Shown: piece by piece, positions 19,566-28,643 of the stretch | How positions within the stretch are numbered: the stretch's first letter is position 1 | Layout of the letters: every line of letters starts with the position of its first letter | Source of the DNA: Bacteroidales bacterium | Lineage (GTDB): Bacteria; Bacteroidota; Bacteroidia; Bacteroidales; GCA-2748055 | Direction: 5' to 3' | DNA: 64,000 nt | NCBI GenBank assembly: GCA_023138875.1 | Contig: JAGLOO010000006.1 | Location: 1 to 64,000, forward strand | Translations under genes and position numbers: made by a program | Notes under the pieces: model-generated | Told to the model about the DNA's origin: nothing | What the model saw: the letters and a program-made list of their open reading frames with translations, nothing else | The model's database searches: none

Positions 19566-21074
19566 ATGGTCATGAAAACACTATATAAAATTGCCGGTAT
19601 TTTCACAGTGGGATTCATCCTTCTGGGCACTTCTGGTTGTGAAGATTTTCTGAACAGATATCCGGATAATGCACTTACTGAGGACCAGATATTTACCAAT
19701 GAGAAAAATGCTGAAACTGCAGTTATTGCCCTTTACGATCTCCTGTCGGAAACCTATATGTTTGGTCGAAATGTGCCTTTACGTGGATCCCTGAAAGGTG
19801 CTGATTTCTTTCATTTTATAGAAAATCCGAACCTTCGCTTCGACATAGAATACAAGTATGTTGAAATATCTTCTGCAGCTGGTTATGCAGGCTATTTATG
19901 GAACTATTGTTATAAAACCATTGCAAGCTGCAATCTCATTTTGACCAATCTGTCAGATATGGAAGGGGACCAGGAGATCATCAATGACCTGGAGGCTCAA
20001 ACACTGGCTGTAAAAGCCATCTGCTATCTGGAACTGGTACGCTCCTTTTCTTATCCGGTGTGGATGGCTGAAGAGGATGACCTTTACGGGATGGGGGTTC
20101 CATTGATAAAAGACTTCAATGACAATTCCACTGCCATAGAAACTCCCCCCGGAAGGCCCCCCCTTCTTGAATGCTATGATTATATTGAGGAGCTGTTGCT
20201 GGATGCCCTTGATAAGATTGATAAATCCAGAATTGAAAAACAGTTCTTTACCGAGCAGTCATTATGGGCCATACTGGCCAGGTTCTATCTCTATACCGAA
20301 GCGTGGGAACAGTCCAGGGACGCTGCAATCATGGCCGAATCACTTGGAGGTTCCATGATCGGATCAGCAGACTTTATTGCCGGCATGACCACACGGTTTA
20401 ATGTTGAAAGCATTTTTGAAATACACTTTGATGTCAATGACAATCCTGGCACCAGTTGTCTTGCCTATTATGCTTTTAAGAGTGTGAATGAACAGGGACA
20501 GATTGATGCAAACTCCATTGGTTATGGAGACTATGGTGCCTCAAATGCTTTTATCAACCTATTTAGTCCTGAGGATATCCGGAACCAGCTCTTCAAGCAG
20601 GATAAGACCGGATCAGCAAGGGCCTATCATAAGTATATTGGAATTGAATCTGCACTGATCCATGATGTTCCATACATCAGGCTGCCTGAGGTTCTGCTTA
20701 TTGCGGCTGAAACATATGCTGAACTTGAGGATTTTGGTAATGCACTAAACTATCTCAACAAAGTGTACAGTGCACGGACGGATCAAATCCTTTCGGGGAT
20801 CACCGGGCAGGAACTTAAAAACGAAATCTTTAAGGAGCGAAGACGTGAACTGGCCCTTGAAGGCCATGAGCTTTATGATTATCTCCGGACAGGCAGGTCC
20901 TTTTCAAGGGATGGATCTCATCCTACTCCCCTCACCATAGATCCGGTGAATGGCAGGGAGGAGAAGAAATTTCACAGGGTGGTGTACCCCATTCCACAAC
21001 CTGAGATGGATGCCAATCCAAACATAAGAGATCAGCAAAATCCTGGATATGCACCTTACCAGGGAGGGATTTAA
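19566..21074 (+). CDS. SusD/RagB-family nutrient-binding lipoprotein
   Basis: Lipobox SGCEDFLNRYPDNALTEDQIF; C-terminal ERRRELALEGHELYDYLRTGR and YPIPQPEMDANPN...QNPGY. Confidence 0.95.
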   Translation: MVMKTLYKIAGIFTVGFILLGTSGCEDFLNRYPDNALTEDQIFTNEKNAETAVIALYDLLSETYMFGRNVPLRGSLKGADFFHFIENPNLRFDIEYKYVEISSAAGYAGYLWNYCYKTIASCNLILTNLSDMEGDQEIINDLEAQTLAVKAICYLELVRSFSYPVWMAEEDDLYGMGVPLIKDFNDNSTAIETPPGRPPLLECYDYIEELLLDALDKIDKSRIEKQFFTEQSLWAILARFYLYTEAWEQSRDAAIMAESLGGSMIGSADFIAGMTTRFNVESIFEIHFDVNDNPGTSCLAYYAFKSVNEQGQIDANSIGYGDYGASNAFINLFSPEDIRNQLFKQDKTGSARAYHKYIGIESALIHDVPYIRLPEVLLIAAETYAELEDFGNALNYLNKVYSARTDQILSGITGQELKNEIFKERRRELALEGHELYDYLRTGRSFSRDGSHPTPLTIDPVNGREEKKFHRVVYPIPQPEMDANPNIRDQQNPGYAPYQGGI

Positions 21075-21085
21075 GGGAGAAGTCT

Positions 21086-21991
21086 CTAAAGTTGGAAATA
21101 GTGTATCCTGAGAAATTGTAACAGGGCTTGAGAAACATCCTCGGCAACTCTCTTTTGCTTCCTTTTGTCACTCCTTGTCTGCAAATCAACCTCAATCTGA
21201 ATACCATCGATGGTCCCACCACTTGAAGAACCATGCCGCATGATATTATATCCGCCGCTGAAATAGGGCTCACCCACATTCGGCATTTCATATTTCATTG
21301 CAGGCATGCATGGCTGACCCAGCTCACACAACATGGCACCCAGGCTATACTCTCCCCTGATCAGTTCAGTTAAAGAGAGCCCTTTATTGTTGGTGTTGAG
21401 CAGATTCCTGATGCTGCAATATTCATTCAACAAACCGGAATTCAAAAGCTCTTCATCCAAACGCAGTTCATCTGCACTCAACAGATAACCCAGTTCCATT
21501 CTCTCGATCTTATGCCGGTGTCCATGCAGGTCAATAAATAACCCCTTCCCATAATTCTTATTTATCGAGTACGCCACACTGTCTAAATGTGATTGATAAG
21601 TGATCCATACACCCTCTGCATCGGAATTGCCATTGGCGGCTTCTGCAATGTTGCGGTTGGCATCAAGCCTTGTTCTGTGCAGATGATTAATCACAATATA
21701 TGGGTAAAGGCCGGATGCTTTATATATGGTTTTAGAAATCTCATAAGCAATCTCAATGGTATAGATATCCTGATTCTTGGCGAACCTTCCATCTCGTTCA
21801 GGAATCGTGTCCGGTTTCTCGTATCCCCCATGAGGGACGGATATGACCAAAGGCATATTGCCATGCATATACTCTACATAGGCATTCAACATGTAAGATC
21901 CTCCCGGCTCAAAGGTCTGCCCGAAAGCATGATGAGCGGACAAACAGATCCCTATGACCAGCAGCAGGCTGATTCGGTTTCTTTGTACCAT
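21086..21991 (-). CDS. exported N-formylglutamate amidohydrolase-like protein
   Basis: Signal peptide after reset start MVQRNRISLLLVIGICLSAHHAFGQ; VISVPHGG, NHLHRTRLDANRN, FIDLHGHRH, GIQIEVDL. Confidence 0.8.
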   Translation of the reverse strand: MVQRNRISLLLVIGICLSAHHAFGQTFEPGGSYMLNAYVEYMHGNMPLVISVPHGGYEKPDTIPERDGRFAKNQDIYTIEIAYEISKTIYKASGLYPYIVINHLHRTRLDANRNIAEAANGNSDAEGVWITYQSHLDSVAYSINKNYGKGLFIDLHGHRHKIERMELGYLLSADELRLDEELLNSGLLNEYCSIRNLLNTNNKGLSLTELIRGEYSLGAMLCELGQPCMPAMKYEMPNVGEPYFSGGYNIMRHGSSSGGTIDGIQIEVDLQTRSDKRKQKRVAEDVSQALLQFLRIHYFQL

Positions 21992-22199
21992 CCTTTTTGA
22001 ATTATGATAGAGCGTCAGCAAAAAGCAAGCCAATATAATCCCTTTTAATAGAATAGATGCCAGTCCCCTGATTGACAATAACTATGATGACCAATATGTG
22101 TTGTTTTGGTATTCAGATTGAGTCATATTAGCACACTCATGCATGCAAATTCCGGGCGAAATGTGGTCACCGCCCTCATCTTCTTATATATACATCGTG

Positions 22200-22214
22200 T
22201 GGCACATGATTTGG
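22200..22214 (+). promoter_or_regulatory. candidate sigma-54 (-24/-12) promoter for the PGA operon
   Basis: TGGCAC-ATGAT-TTGG: full -24 TGGCAC, 10-nt spacing between GG and G(C), one mismatch at the -12 GC; ~35 nt before the ATG at 22249. Confidence 0.45.
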
Positions 22215-22248
22215 ATTGAATCTAATCAATTTTAGATGTTCGCGCGCA

Positions 22249-23514
22249 ATGAGTATTGAACTGATCATTTTGTTAAGCATGCTGGCAACTTTTGCCGTTA
22301 GTGTGTTTATTGTAAAGCTGCCGGCCGGAGTCTCTTTAATGATGGCTGCTGTTATTGGAGCACTGGTGGGAGGCCAGGGCATTCCCGTCAGACACCTGGT
22401 GGAGGGCGGTTTTGGATTTTTCGAGGCCATTCTGATCATATCCACTGCCATGATTTTTATGAAGGTGATGGAATACACTGGAGCCCTGGCAGGCATGAGT
22501 AAAGGCATTTTAAAGATCTTTTACAAAAAGCCGACTCTGTTAATCATTGTACTGGTTCTCTTCACAATGTTCCCCGGTATGTTAACCGGATTATCATCTA
22601 CATGCATTCTTACCACAGGTGCACTTTCCGCACCAATATTGCTTGCAATGGGTATGCCCCGGCTGGCGGTAGGATCCTTGATAGCCATGTCTGCTGTATT
22701 TGGCGAAGTAGCTCCACCAATCAGCATTCCGGTGATGATTATAGGAGGAGGATGTGATATGCCCTATATTGGATTTGGCATACCACTTCTCATTACGGCC
22801 CTCCCTGTTGCCCTTATGGTCGCCCTCTATTTCAGATACCGGTTCCTGCATAATTACGATCCTGAAAATATCAGGAGATACCTGGATCAGCTGAACCAGG
22901 AGAAGCATGGAGTCAGGCTATATATTCCCCTCCTCTTCGTGGTATTGTATATGGTAGGAGAGATCAGTTTCCATGAGTATTTGCCACATCTGGGGGTTCC
23001 GCTGATTTTTATGATAGGAGCACTGATGGGATTGCTGACAAAGAAGGGGACCAGTCTTATCAGGGCTTCAAGAGAAGCGATACGAAACGCCATGCCGGTG
23101 ATGGCGATTCTGGTCGGAGTGGGCATGTTTTTACAGGTCCTTGCGTTGACAGGTGTCAGGGGATACCTGGCTGTGGTAGCACTTGATCTCCCTGTAGGCC
23201 TCCGGTACCTGGCTGCCGGGATTATGCCGTTCCTTGGTTCAGCCTACGGCTCAGCCTCCATCATTGGAGTTCCCCTGGTGTATGTCTTCATAGGGAAGAG
23301 TACCCTTGTTGTAACTTCAGCACTTGTCCTTATGGCTGCCCTGGGGGATCTTATGCCACCCCCGACACTGCTCTGTGCTTATGCAGGACAGATCGTTGAG
23401 GAGAAAAACCATTTCAAAATCCTGCGTGTATCATTGATCCCAATTGCATTTTCTATGCTTATCGGGATACTGATCATTATATTTGCCCAAGAGATAGCGA
23501 ATTTCATATTATAA
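22249..23514 (+). CDS. DctM-type (TRAP large permease-like) membrane transporter
   Basis: Multi-TM; PAGVSLMMAAVIGALVGGQG, GALSAPILLAMGMPRLAVGSLIAMSAVFGEVAPPISIPVMIIG; start chosen at MSIELIIL. Confidence 0.7.
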   Translation: MSIELIILLSMLATFAVSVFIVKLPAGVSLMMAAVIGALVGGQGIPVRHLVEGGFGFFEAILIISTAMIFMKVMEYTGALAGMSKGILKIFYKKPTLLIIVLVLFTMFPGMLTGLSSTCILTTGALSAPILLAMGMPRLAVGSLIAMSAVFGEVAPPISIPVMIIGGGCDMPYIGFGIPLLITALPVALMVALYFRYRFLHNYDPENIRRYLDQLNQEKHGVRLYIPLLFVVLYMVGEISFHEYLPHLGVPLIFMIGALMGLLTKKGTSLIRASREAIRNAMPVMAILVGVGMFLQVLALTGVRGYLAVVALDLPVGLRYLAAGIMPFLGSAYGSASIIGVPLVYVFIGKSTLVVTSALVLMAALGDLMPPPTLLCAYAGQIVEEKNHFKILRVSLIPIAFSMLIGILIIIFAQEIANFIL

Positions 23515-23519
23515 TACCT

Positions 23520-23669
23520 ATGACCTCATATATCATATATTCGCTAATTTTACTCTTTTTTACAACCATTTTGGTTTTGGAGTTTTTTAAAGAGAGAGAC
23601 TGGAGAAAAATGGTCGCCGTATCAATGGTCCTGCTCGTATTTGTGCTTAGACTATTACAAATCAAATAG
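23520..23669 (+). CDS. 49-aa membrane peptide (not in ORF track)
   Basis: Translated directly: MTSYIIYSLILLFFTTILVLEFFKERDWRKMVAVSMVLLVFVLRLLQIK*, two hydrophobic segments, fills the gap between neighbouring operon genes. Confidence 0.6.
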   Translation: MTSYIIYSLILLFFTTILVLEFFKERDWRKMVAVSMVLLVFVLRLLQIK

Positions 23670-23671
23670 GG

Positions 23672-24826
23672 ATGATCAGGAAATATATACCACAATTGAT
23701 CATATTGGCTGTGATCGCTGTTGCCGGAACAATTGCATCCATTGAATTCTTAGAAATGCATCATCCGGAGCCCTTGTATCCTTCGGAAAATCTTACAGAG
23801 ATAGTTATGCTCAGTAACTATTCGGAAGGTCTTAAGGGGACAAATGCCGATACAGAAATCTTTGTCTTTGACAGTGGGAAACCGGGTGGAACGGCCCTGG
23901 TATGCGGCGGCGCACATCCCAACGAATGCGCCGCATATCTTGCAACGGTTCTGATTCTGGAAAATATCAAAGTTACCAAAGGGCGGGTGTTTGTCCTGCC
24001 AAGGTTGAATAAAAGTGCTTTTACGTGTACAGATCCAATGGAGGGATTTCCACAGTTTTACAATATAGAAACAAGAAATGGCACCCGGATGTTCCGGCTG
24101 GGCTCAAGGGTGACAAATCCGTTGGATCAATGGCCCGATCCACTGGTGTTTTCTCATTACCCATCAAACCAGCAGCTATCCGGATTTGAGACCAGAAATA
24201 TTAACCGGGCCTACCCGGGAAGAGAAGACGGCAACCTGACTGAGAGACTTGGGCATGCTGTTTTGCAGCTTATAAACGAGGAAAATATCGATATATCATT
24301 CGATCTGCACGAATCATCTCCTGAAGTGCCCATCGTCAATGTGATTGTTTATCATGAGAAAAATGAAGAGATTGCCATGGGTGCAGTTCTCGGGCTTGAG
24401 ATGCAGGGACAAAACTACTCGCCTGAACTCTCTCCTGACAATTTCCACGGCCTGAGCCACAGGGAATGGGGGGATTATACAAATACAGCTCCGTTTCTTC
24501 TTGAAACAAGTAATCCGTCAATGGGAAGGATCAGGGAGGCCACCACCGTAGAGCTTGTGCTGGAGGGTAAAAGTAAGTTCTACCAGAAAGCAAAAGAGAC
24601 TAAAGCCCTGAGAATAGCCTACAATGAAGAGCGGGGTGAACCCATTGATCACCGGGTAGCCAGGCATGTGATCGGGGTTAATGAGCTAATTTTTTCCTAT
24701 AATATGCTTCAGGAAGAGAGAACCATTGAGATTGAAAATCTTCCCGATTACATGGAAATCATGGAAAATGGTACAGGATACTATCTTCATGATCCTATGG
24801 AACCGAATCATGAAAATAAACAGTAA
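23672..24826 (+). CDS. membrane-anchored succinylglutamate desuccinylase/aspartoacylase (M14-like) zinc hydrolase
   Basis: N-terminal TM; CGGAHPNECAAYLA, NINRAYPGREDG, DISFDLHESSPE. Confidence 0.75.
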   Translation: MIRKYIPQLIILAVIAVAGTIASIEFLEMHHPEPLYPSENLTEIVMLSNYSEGLKGTNADTEIFVFDSGKPGGTALVCGGAHPNECAAYLATVLILENIKVTKGRVFVLPRLNKSAFTCTDPMEGFPQFYNIETRNGTRMFRLGSRVTNPLDQWPDPLVFSHYPSNQQLSGFETRNINRAYPGREDGNLTERLGHAVLQLINEENIDISFDLHESSPEVPIVNVIVYHEKNEEIAMGAVLGLEMQGQNYSPELSPDNFHGLSHREWGDYTNTAPFLLETSNPSMGRIREATTVELVLEGKSKFYQKAKETKALRIAYNEERGEPIDHRVARHVIGVNELIFSYNMLQEERTIEIENLPDYMEIMENGTGYYLHDPMEPNHENKQ

Positions 24827-24852
24827 AGAATTATTATTGTTATACTTTGTAA

Positions 24853-25410
24853 ATGTACAAACTGATGAGAAAATTACTATTCAGAAACATAGCGGTTGCA
24901 ATGTTTCTAAGCGTGACATTTCTGGCTCAAGGCCAGAAATTTGAATCACCCATATTGATCACTTCAGCCGGACAAAGTGCAGATGTAAAACTGGTTAAGT
25001 TACTGGCAGCAAGACAACAGCTGGAGGCAACAACAGTTTTAATGGCTGAACCTTCTGATGTAGAGGGTGTAAAATCCATTGTTATTGTTCCTGGTTTCAG
25101 TTCAAAAGGCCTTGGCGCTGCAGGTATCAGCCAGGAAGAGGAAATGAACCGTGTGAAGGAGTTGGTTAACCTGGCCAACAGCAAAGAGATCCCCATCATC
25201 ATGGTGCATGTTGGGGGGAATGCAAGACGGCAAGGCCAGTCCGATGCATTTAACGAACTTATTGCAAACAACTCAAAATACATGATCGTTGTGGCACAGG
25301 GTGATGAAGATCAGTTTTTTACAAATATTGCCTCGAAGAGAGGAATCCCGCTGAAGGTGGTTGAAAAAATTGCTGAAACCGGGGAACCACTTGCAAATCT
25401 TTACCAGTAA
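24853..25410 (+). CDS. exported DUF6305-like protein
   Basis: Signal peptide; FESPILITSAGQSADVKLVKLLAARQQL; family assignment from memory. Confidence 0.55.
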   Translation: MYKLMRKLLFRNIAVAMFLSVTFLAQGQKFESPILITSAGQSADVKLVKLLAARQQLEATTVLMAEPSDVEGVKSIVIVPGFSSKGLGAAGISQEEEMNRVKELVNLANSKEIPIIMVHVGGNARRQGQSDAFNELIANNSKYMIVVAQGDEDQFFTNIASKRGIPLKVVEKIAETGEPLANLYQ

Positions 25411-25421
25411 ATTCTTCTCCC

Positions 25422-27128
25422 ATGAAGGCGGTATATCTTAAAGCGGCACTCCACATTTTCCTCCTGGGATTTGTGCTATCTAATGCTTATCCGCAGGGTG
25501 AAGCAGAAGGAACGAAAGGAATGGTGGCCACGGCCCACCCTCTGGCATCAGAGGCAGCCATTGAGATGTTACAAGGTGGGGGTAATGCAGTTGATGCAGC
25601 TATTGCTGCAGCATTTGCCATCGGGGTTGTTGAACCTGACGGTTCAGGGCTGGGCGGCGGTGGCGGAATGGTGATCTATCTGAAGGAGAAGAATGAATCA
25701 TTTTATATCAACTACTACGCAAGAGCCTCTGAAAGGGGAAGCGAAGCCGGTTATTCAGGAAGTAAAGATGCAAAAACAGCAAAAGCTATCTGTGTACCCG
25801 GCACAGTAGCCGGCCTTACCATGGCCCATGAGAAATTCGGAACACTGCCTCTTAAAAAAATCCTGGAGCCTGCCATCCGGTATGCCTCCGCAGGATTTAC
25901 GGTTGACGCCACACTGGCAACGCTGATTCTGGATAATATTGAAACCGTATATGCAGATGAAGTCACTACCAATGTTTTTTGCGTGGACGGCTTTCCCCTG
26001 ATGGAAGGTGACAGGATCATTCAGAAAGAACTTGCTGAAACCCTTTCTGTAATATCCAGGGAGGGGAAAAGAGGGTTCTATGAAGGAGTTGTGGCTGAAT
26101 CAATGGTAAAGGGTATAGCTGAACGCGGAGGCACACTGACCATGAATGATTTTATGTCTTACGAAGCCGAACTTACCGTACCGCTGCATGGCACATACCG
26201 TGGCTATGATATATTAACCGCCAATGTTCCTCAATCAGGACTATGCTTAATAGAGGCCTTAAATATACTGGAGAACTACGACCTGAAGAGTGCGCCTCAT
26301 TATAGTGAATCAGCAACAATACTTCACTTGATTGCCGAAACAGAAAGATTCACCTATGCCGACAGAACTGCCTACCTGGGTGACCCCAATGAGAATGTGA
26401 TCCCGGTAAGCGGTCTCATATCAAAGAAATATGCAAAAAAGCGGTTTCAGCAGATTAACCGGGAGCAGCTCGACCCCCCTGCCTATCGAGATGTGGTGGA
26501 GGGTGATCCATTCCCCTATGTGAAGAAGAAAACGGGTAAAACCAAACAGGAAGAAACCACCGATTCAGGGGGGCACACCACCCATCTGTCCGTCATCGAC
26601 AAGGACGGTAACAGTGTGGCCCTGACACAAACACTCGGACTGTTCTTTGGATCGGGACAGACCGTAGAAGGTGTCCTGATGAATTGTGCCATGACCAATT
26701 TCTCACACAGATCAAAAAACAGCGTCAATTTCTACAAGGATGGCAAGCAATCCAGAAGTTCCATCATGCCCACAATCATCCTGAAAGATGAGCACCCCTT
26801 CCTGATTGCCGGATCACCGGGAGCCGCAAGGATCATTGCCACACTGATCGAAGTGATCATCAATGTGATTGACTATGAAATGAGTGTGACAGAGGCGAAC
26901 CTTGCGCCCAGGTTTTTTGTCAGAGATAGTGAGGATTATCTATATTTAGAATCGGGCATTAGACCGGATGTCCGCCAGGAACTTACTGAAATGGGCCACA
27001 CCCTGAAAGTGTATCAGGGAATTGACCTGTTTTTCGGGGGAGCCCAGATGATATATGTTGACCCGGCAGATGGAACCTATTATGGTTCTGCTGATAAACG
27101 AAGAGGAGGAATTGCCATTGGATATTAG
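25422..27128 (+). CDS. ggt: gamma-glutamyltransferase
   Basis: MVATAHPLASEAAIEMLQGGGNAVDAAIAAAFAIGVVEPDGSGLGGGGGM; TTHLSVIDKDGNSVALTQTL (Thr nucleophile). Confidence 0.95.
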   Translation: MKAVYLKAALHIFLLGFVLSNAYPQGEAEGTKGMVATAHPLASEAAIEMLQGGGNAVDAAIAAAFAIGVVEPDGSGLGGGGGMVIYLKEKNESFYINYYARASERGSEAGYSGSKDAKTAKAICVPGTVAGLTMAHEKFGTLPLKKILEPAIRYASAGFTVDATLATLILDNIETVYADEVTTNVFCVDGFPLMEGDRIIQKELAETLSVISREGKRGFYEGVVAESMVKGIAERGGTLTMNDFMSYEAELTVPLHGTYRGYDILTANVPQSGLCLIEALNILENYDLKSAPHYSESATILHLIAETERFTYADRTAYLGDPNENVIPVSGLISKKYAKKRFQQINREQLDPPAYRDVVEGDPFPYVKKKTGKTKQEETTDSGGHTTHLSVIDKDGNSVALTQTLGLFFGSGQTVEGVLMNCAMTNFSHRSKNSVNFYKDGKQSRSSIMPTIILKDEHPFLIAGSPGAARIIATLIEVIINVIDYEMSVTEANLAPRFFVRDSEDYLYLESGIRPDVRQELTEMGHTLKVYQGIDLFFGGAQMIYVDPADGTYYGSADKRRGGIAIGY

Positions 27129-28629
27129 AACAAAGCTGTTGCAATTCAGTATAATTGTACTGTTAATTCAGCTTTCAGCTCCCGGGATTTCCCAGGTTGA
27201 AGAGTGTACAATTGGAGTGGCCTGTGGAGCTGCCACACAGGATGGCCGCCCCATGATATGGAAGACAAGAGACTACATCTCTGAACTGGATAATGAGGTG
27301 CGGTATAATCCGCATATGAAATACAAGTTTATTTATGTGGCAGGGGCAGGCAATTCCTCAAGTGTAAGAATGGGTGTGAACGAACATGGCCTGGCCATTG
27401 TTAATTCCACTTCCACCGACCTTGACGAGGGTTCTCCAACAGGACTGCTCAACGGAGAATTAATGAGGGACGGGTTGGGGAATTGTCTTACAATAGAGGA
27501 GTTTCAGGTTTACCTGGACGAAACAAACCTGATTGGCCGAAGGTCAAACGGAAATTTTGCTGTCATTGACTCAACCGGTGCAGCCTCTATGTTTGAAATT
27601 GGTGAAACCAAATATTGGCGATATGATGCTTCTGACGACGCGGAAGGATATATTCTAAGAACCAATTTTTCAATCAACGGAGGTGGAAGTACAGGCACCG
27701 AGAGACTGATCAGAACCGTAGCACTTGTCAATGATTTTTATAGCGGGGACTCTCTTAACTACAGGTCTATTCTAAGGCACCAGATGAGGGATTTCTCAGA
27801 CAACTCCAGCAGGCCCATTCCTGTACCTTTCAACGGATCTATGGGAGGAAGACCCTACGGATATATCGAAACAGATGTAAGTATCTGCAGGAACTCTTCT
27901 GTCTCTGCCTCTGTGATCACTGGAGTGCTTCCGGATGAATTTCCTGAACTATCCACCATGTGGACCATCCTTGGTCAGCCGGCCAGCTCTGTGGCCCTGC
28001 CCTACTGGCCCATTGGATACACCCCGCATGAATCGGACGGCATAATAACAGCACAGCTGTGTGATGTGGCAAACCAGATCAAGCAGCACCTGTTTGATTA
28101 TGCGGGTGATGGCAGTTTCATCTATACGTATAAATTGCTGGATGAAAACGGTGGCGGACTATGGACAAAGACATTTCCTTATGAAGACAAAGTGTTTGAC
28201 GGAGTCGATGAATTATTAAGTGGATGGCGTACCGGGGTTGAGCTGCCTCGCTCCCATATGAAAGCAGTGGAAGATTCACTTGCCCTTAAAACCTATCATT
28301 ATCTGCAGACCTGCCTGGGATTTATTCTTTCGGACGGATCTGCAATCAACCAAAGAGGCAATTCATCAGCTGTTTATCCAAATCCATACACAGCAGAATC
28401 TATGCTGGCGTATGAATTATCAGAAGTGTCCAATGTCAGGATAGAGATCTATACAATTTCAGGGGTGCTTCTTGAAGTAGAATCATTCACTCATCAACTC
28501 CCGGGGTACCATCACTACAGGCTTGAAAACAAAGGAACAACTTATCCTGATGGTGTTCTGCTTCTGAAACTTAGCATCAATTCCCGGACAGAGACACATC
28601 GGATAATTAAGAATTCTGGTAATCAATAA
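27118..28629 (+). CDS. C45-family / acyl-transferase-like Ntn hydrolase with T9SS type A sorting domain
   Basis: EECTIGVACGAATQDGRPMIWKTRDY (Ntn Cys), VNEHGLAIVNS; C-terminal VYPNPYTAESML...YPDGVLLLKLSINSRTETHRIIK; start reassigned to TTG at 27118 behind AGGAGG. Confidence 0.75.
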   Translation: MDIRTKLLQFSIIVLLIQLSAPGISQVEECTIGVACGAATQDGRPMIWKTRDYISELDNEVRYNPHMKYKFIYVAGAGNSSSVRMGVNEHGLAIVNSTSTDLDEGSPTGLLNGELMRDGLGNCLTIEEFQVYLDETNLIGRRSNGNFAVIDSTGAASMFEIGETKYWRYDASDDAEGYILRTNFSINGGGSTGTERLIRTVALVNDFYSGDSLNYRSILRHQMRDFSDNSSRPIPVPFNGSMGGRPYGYIETDVSICRNSSVSASVITGVLPDEFPELSTMWTILGQPASSVALPYWPIGYTPHESDGIITAQLCDVANQIKQHLFDYAGDGSFIYTYKLLDENGGGLWTKTFPYEDKVFDGVDELLSGWRTGVELPRSHMKAVEDSLALKTYHYLQTCLGFILSDGSAINQRGNSSAVYPNPYTAESMLAYELSEVSNVRIEIYTISGVLLEVESFTHQLPGYHHYRLENKGTTYPDGVLLLKLSINSRTETHRIIKNSGNQ

Positions 28630-28643
28630 TATGATGTATTAAT

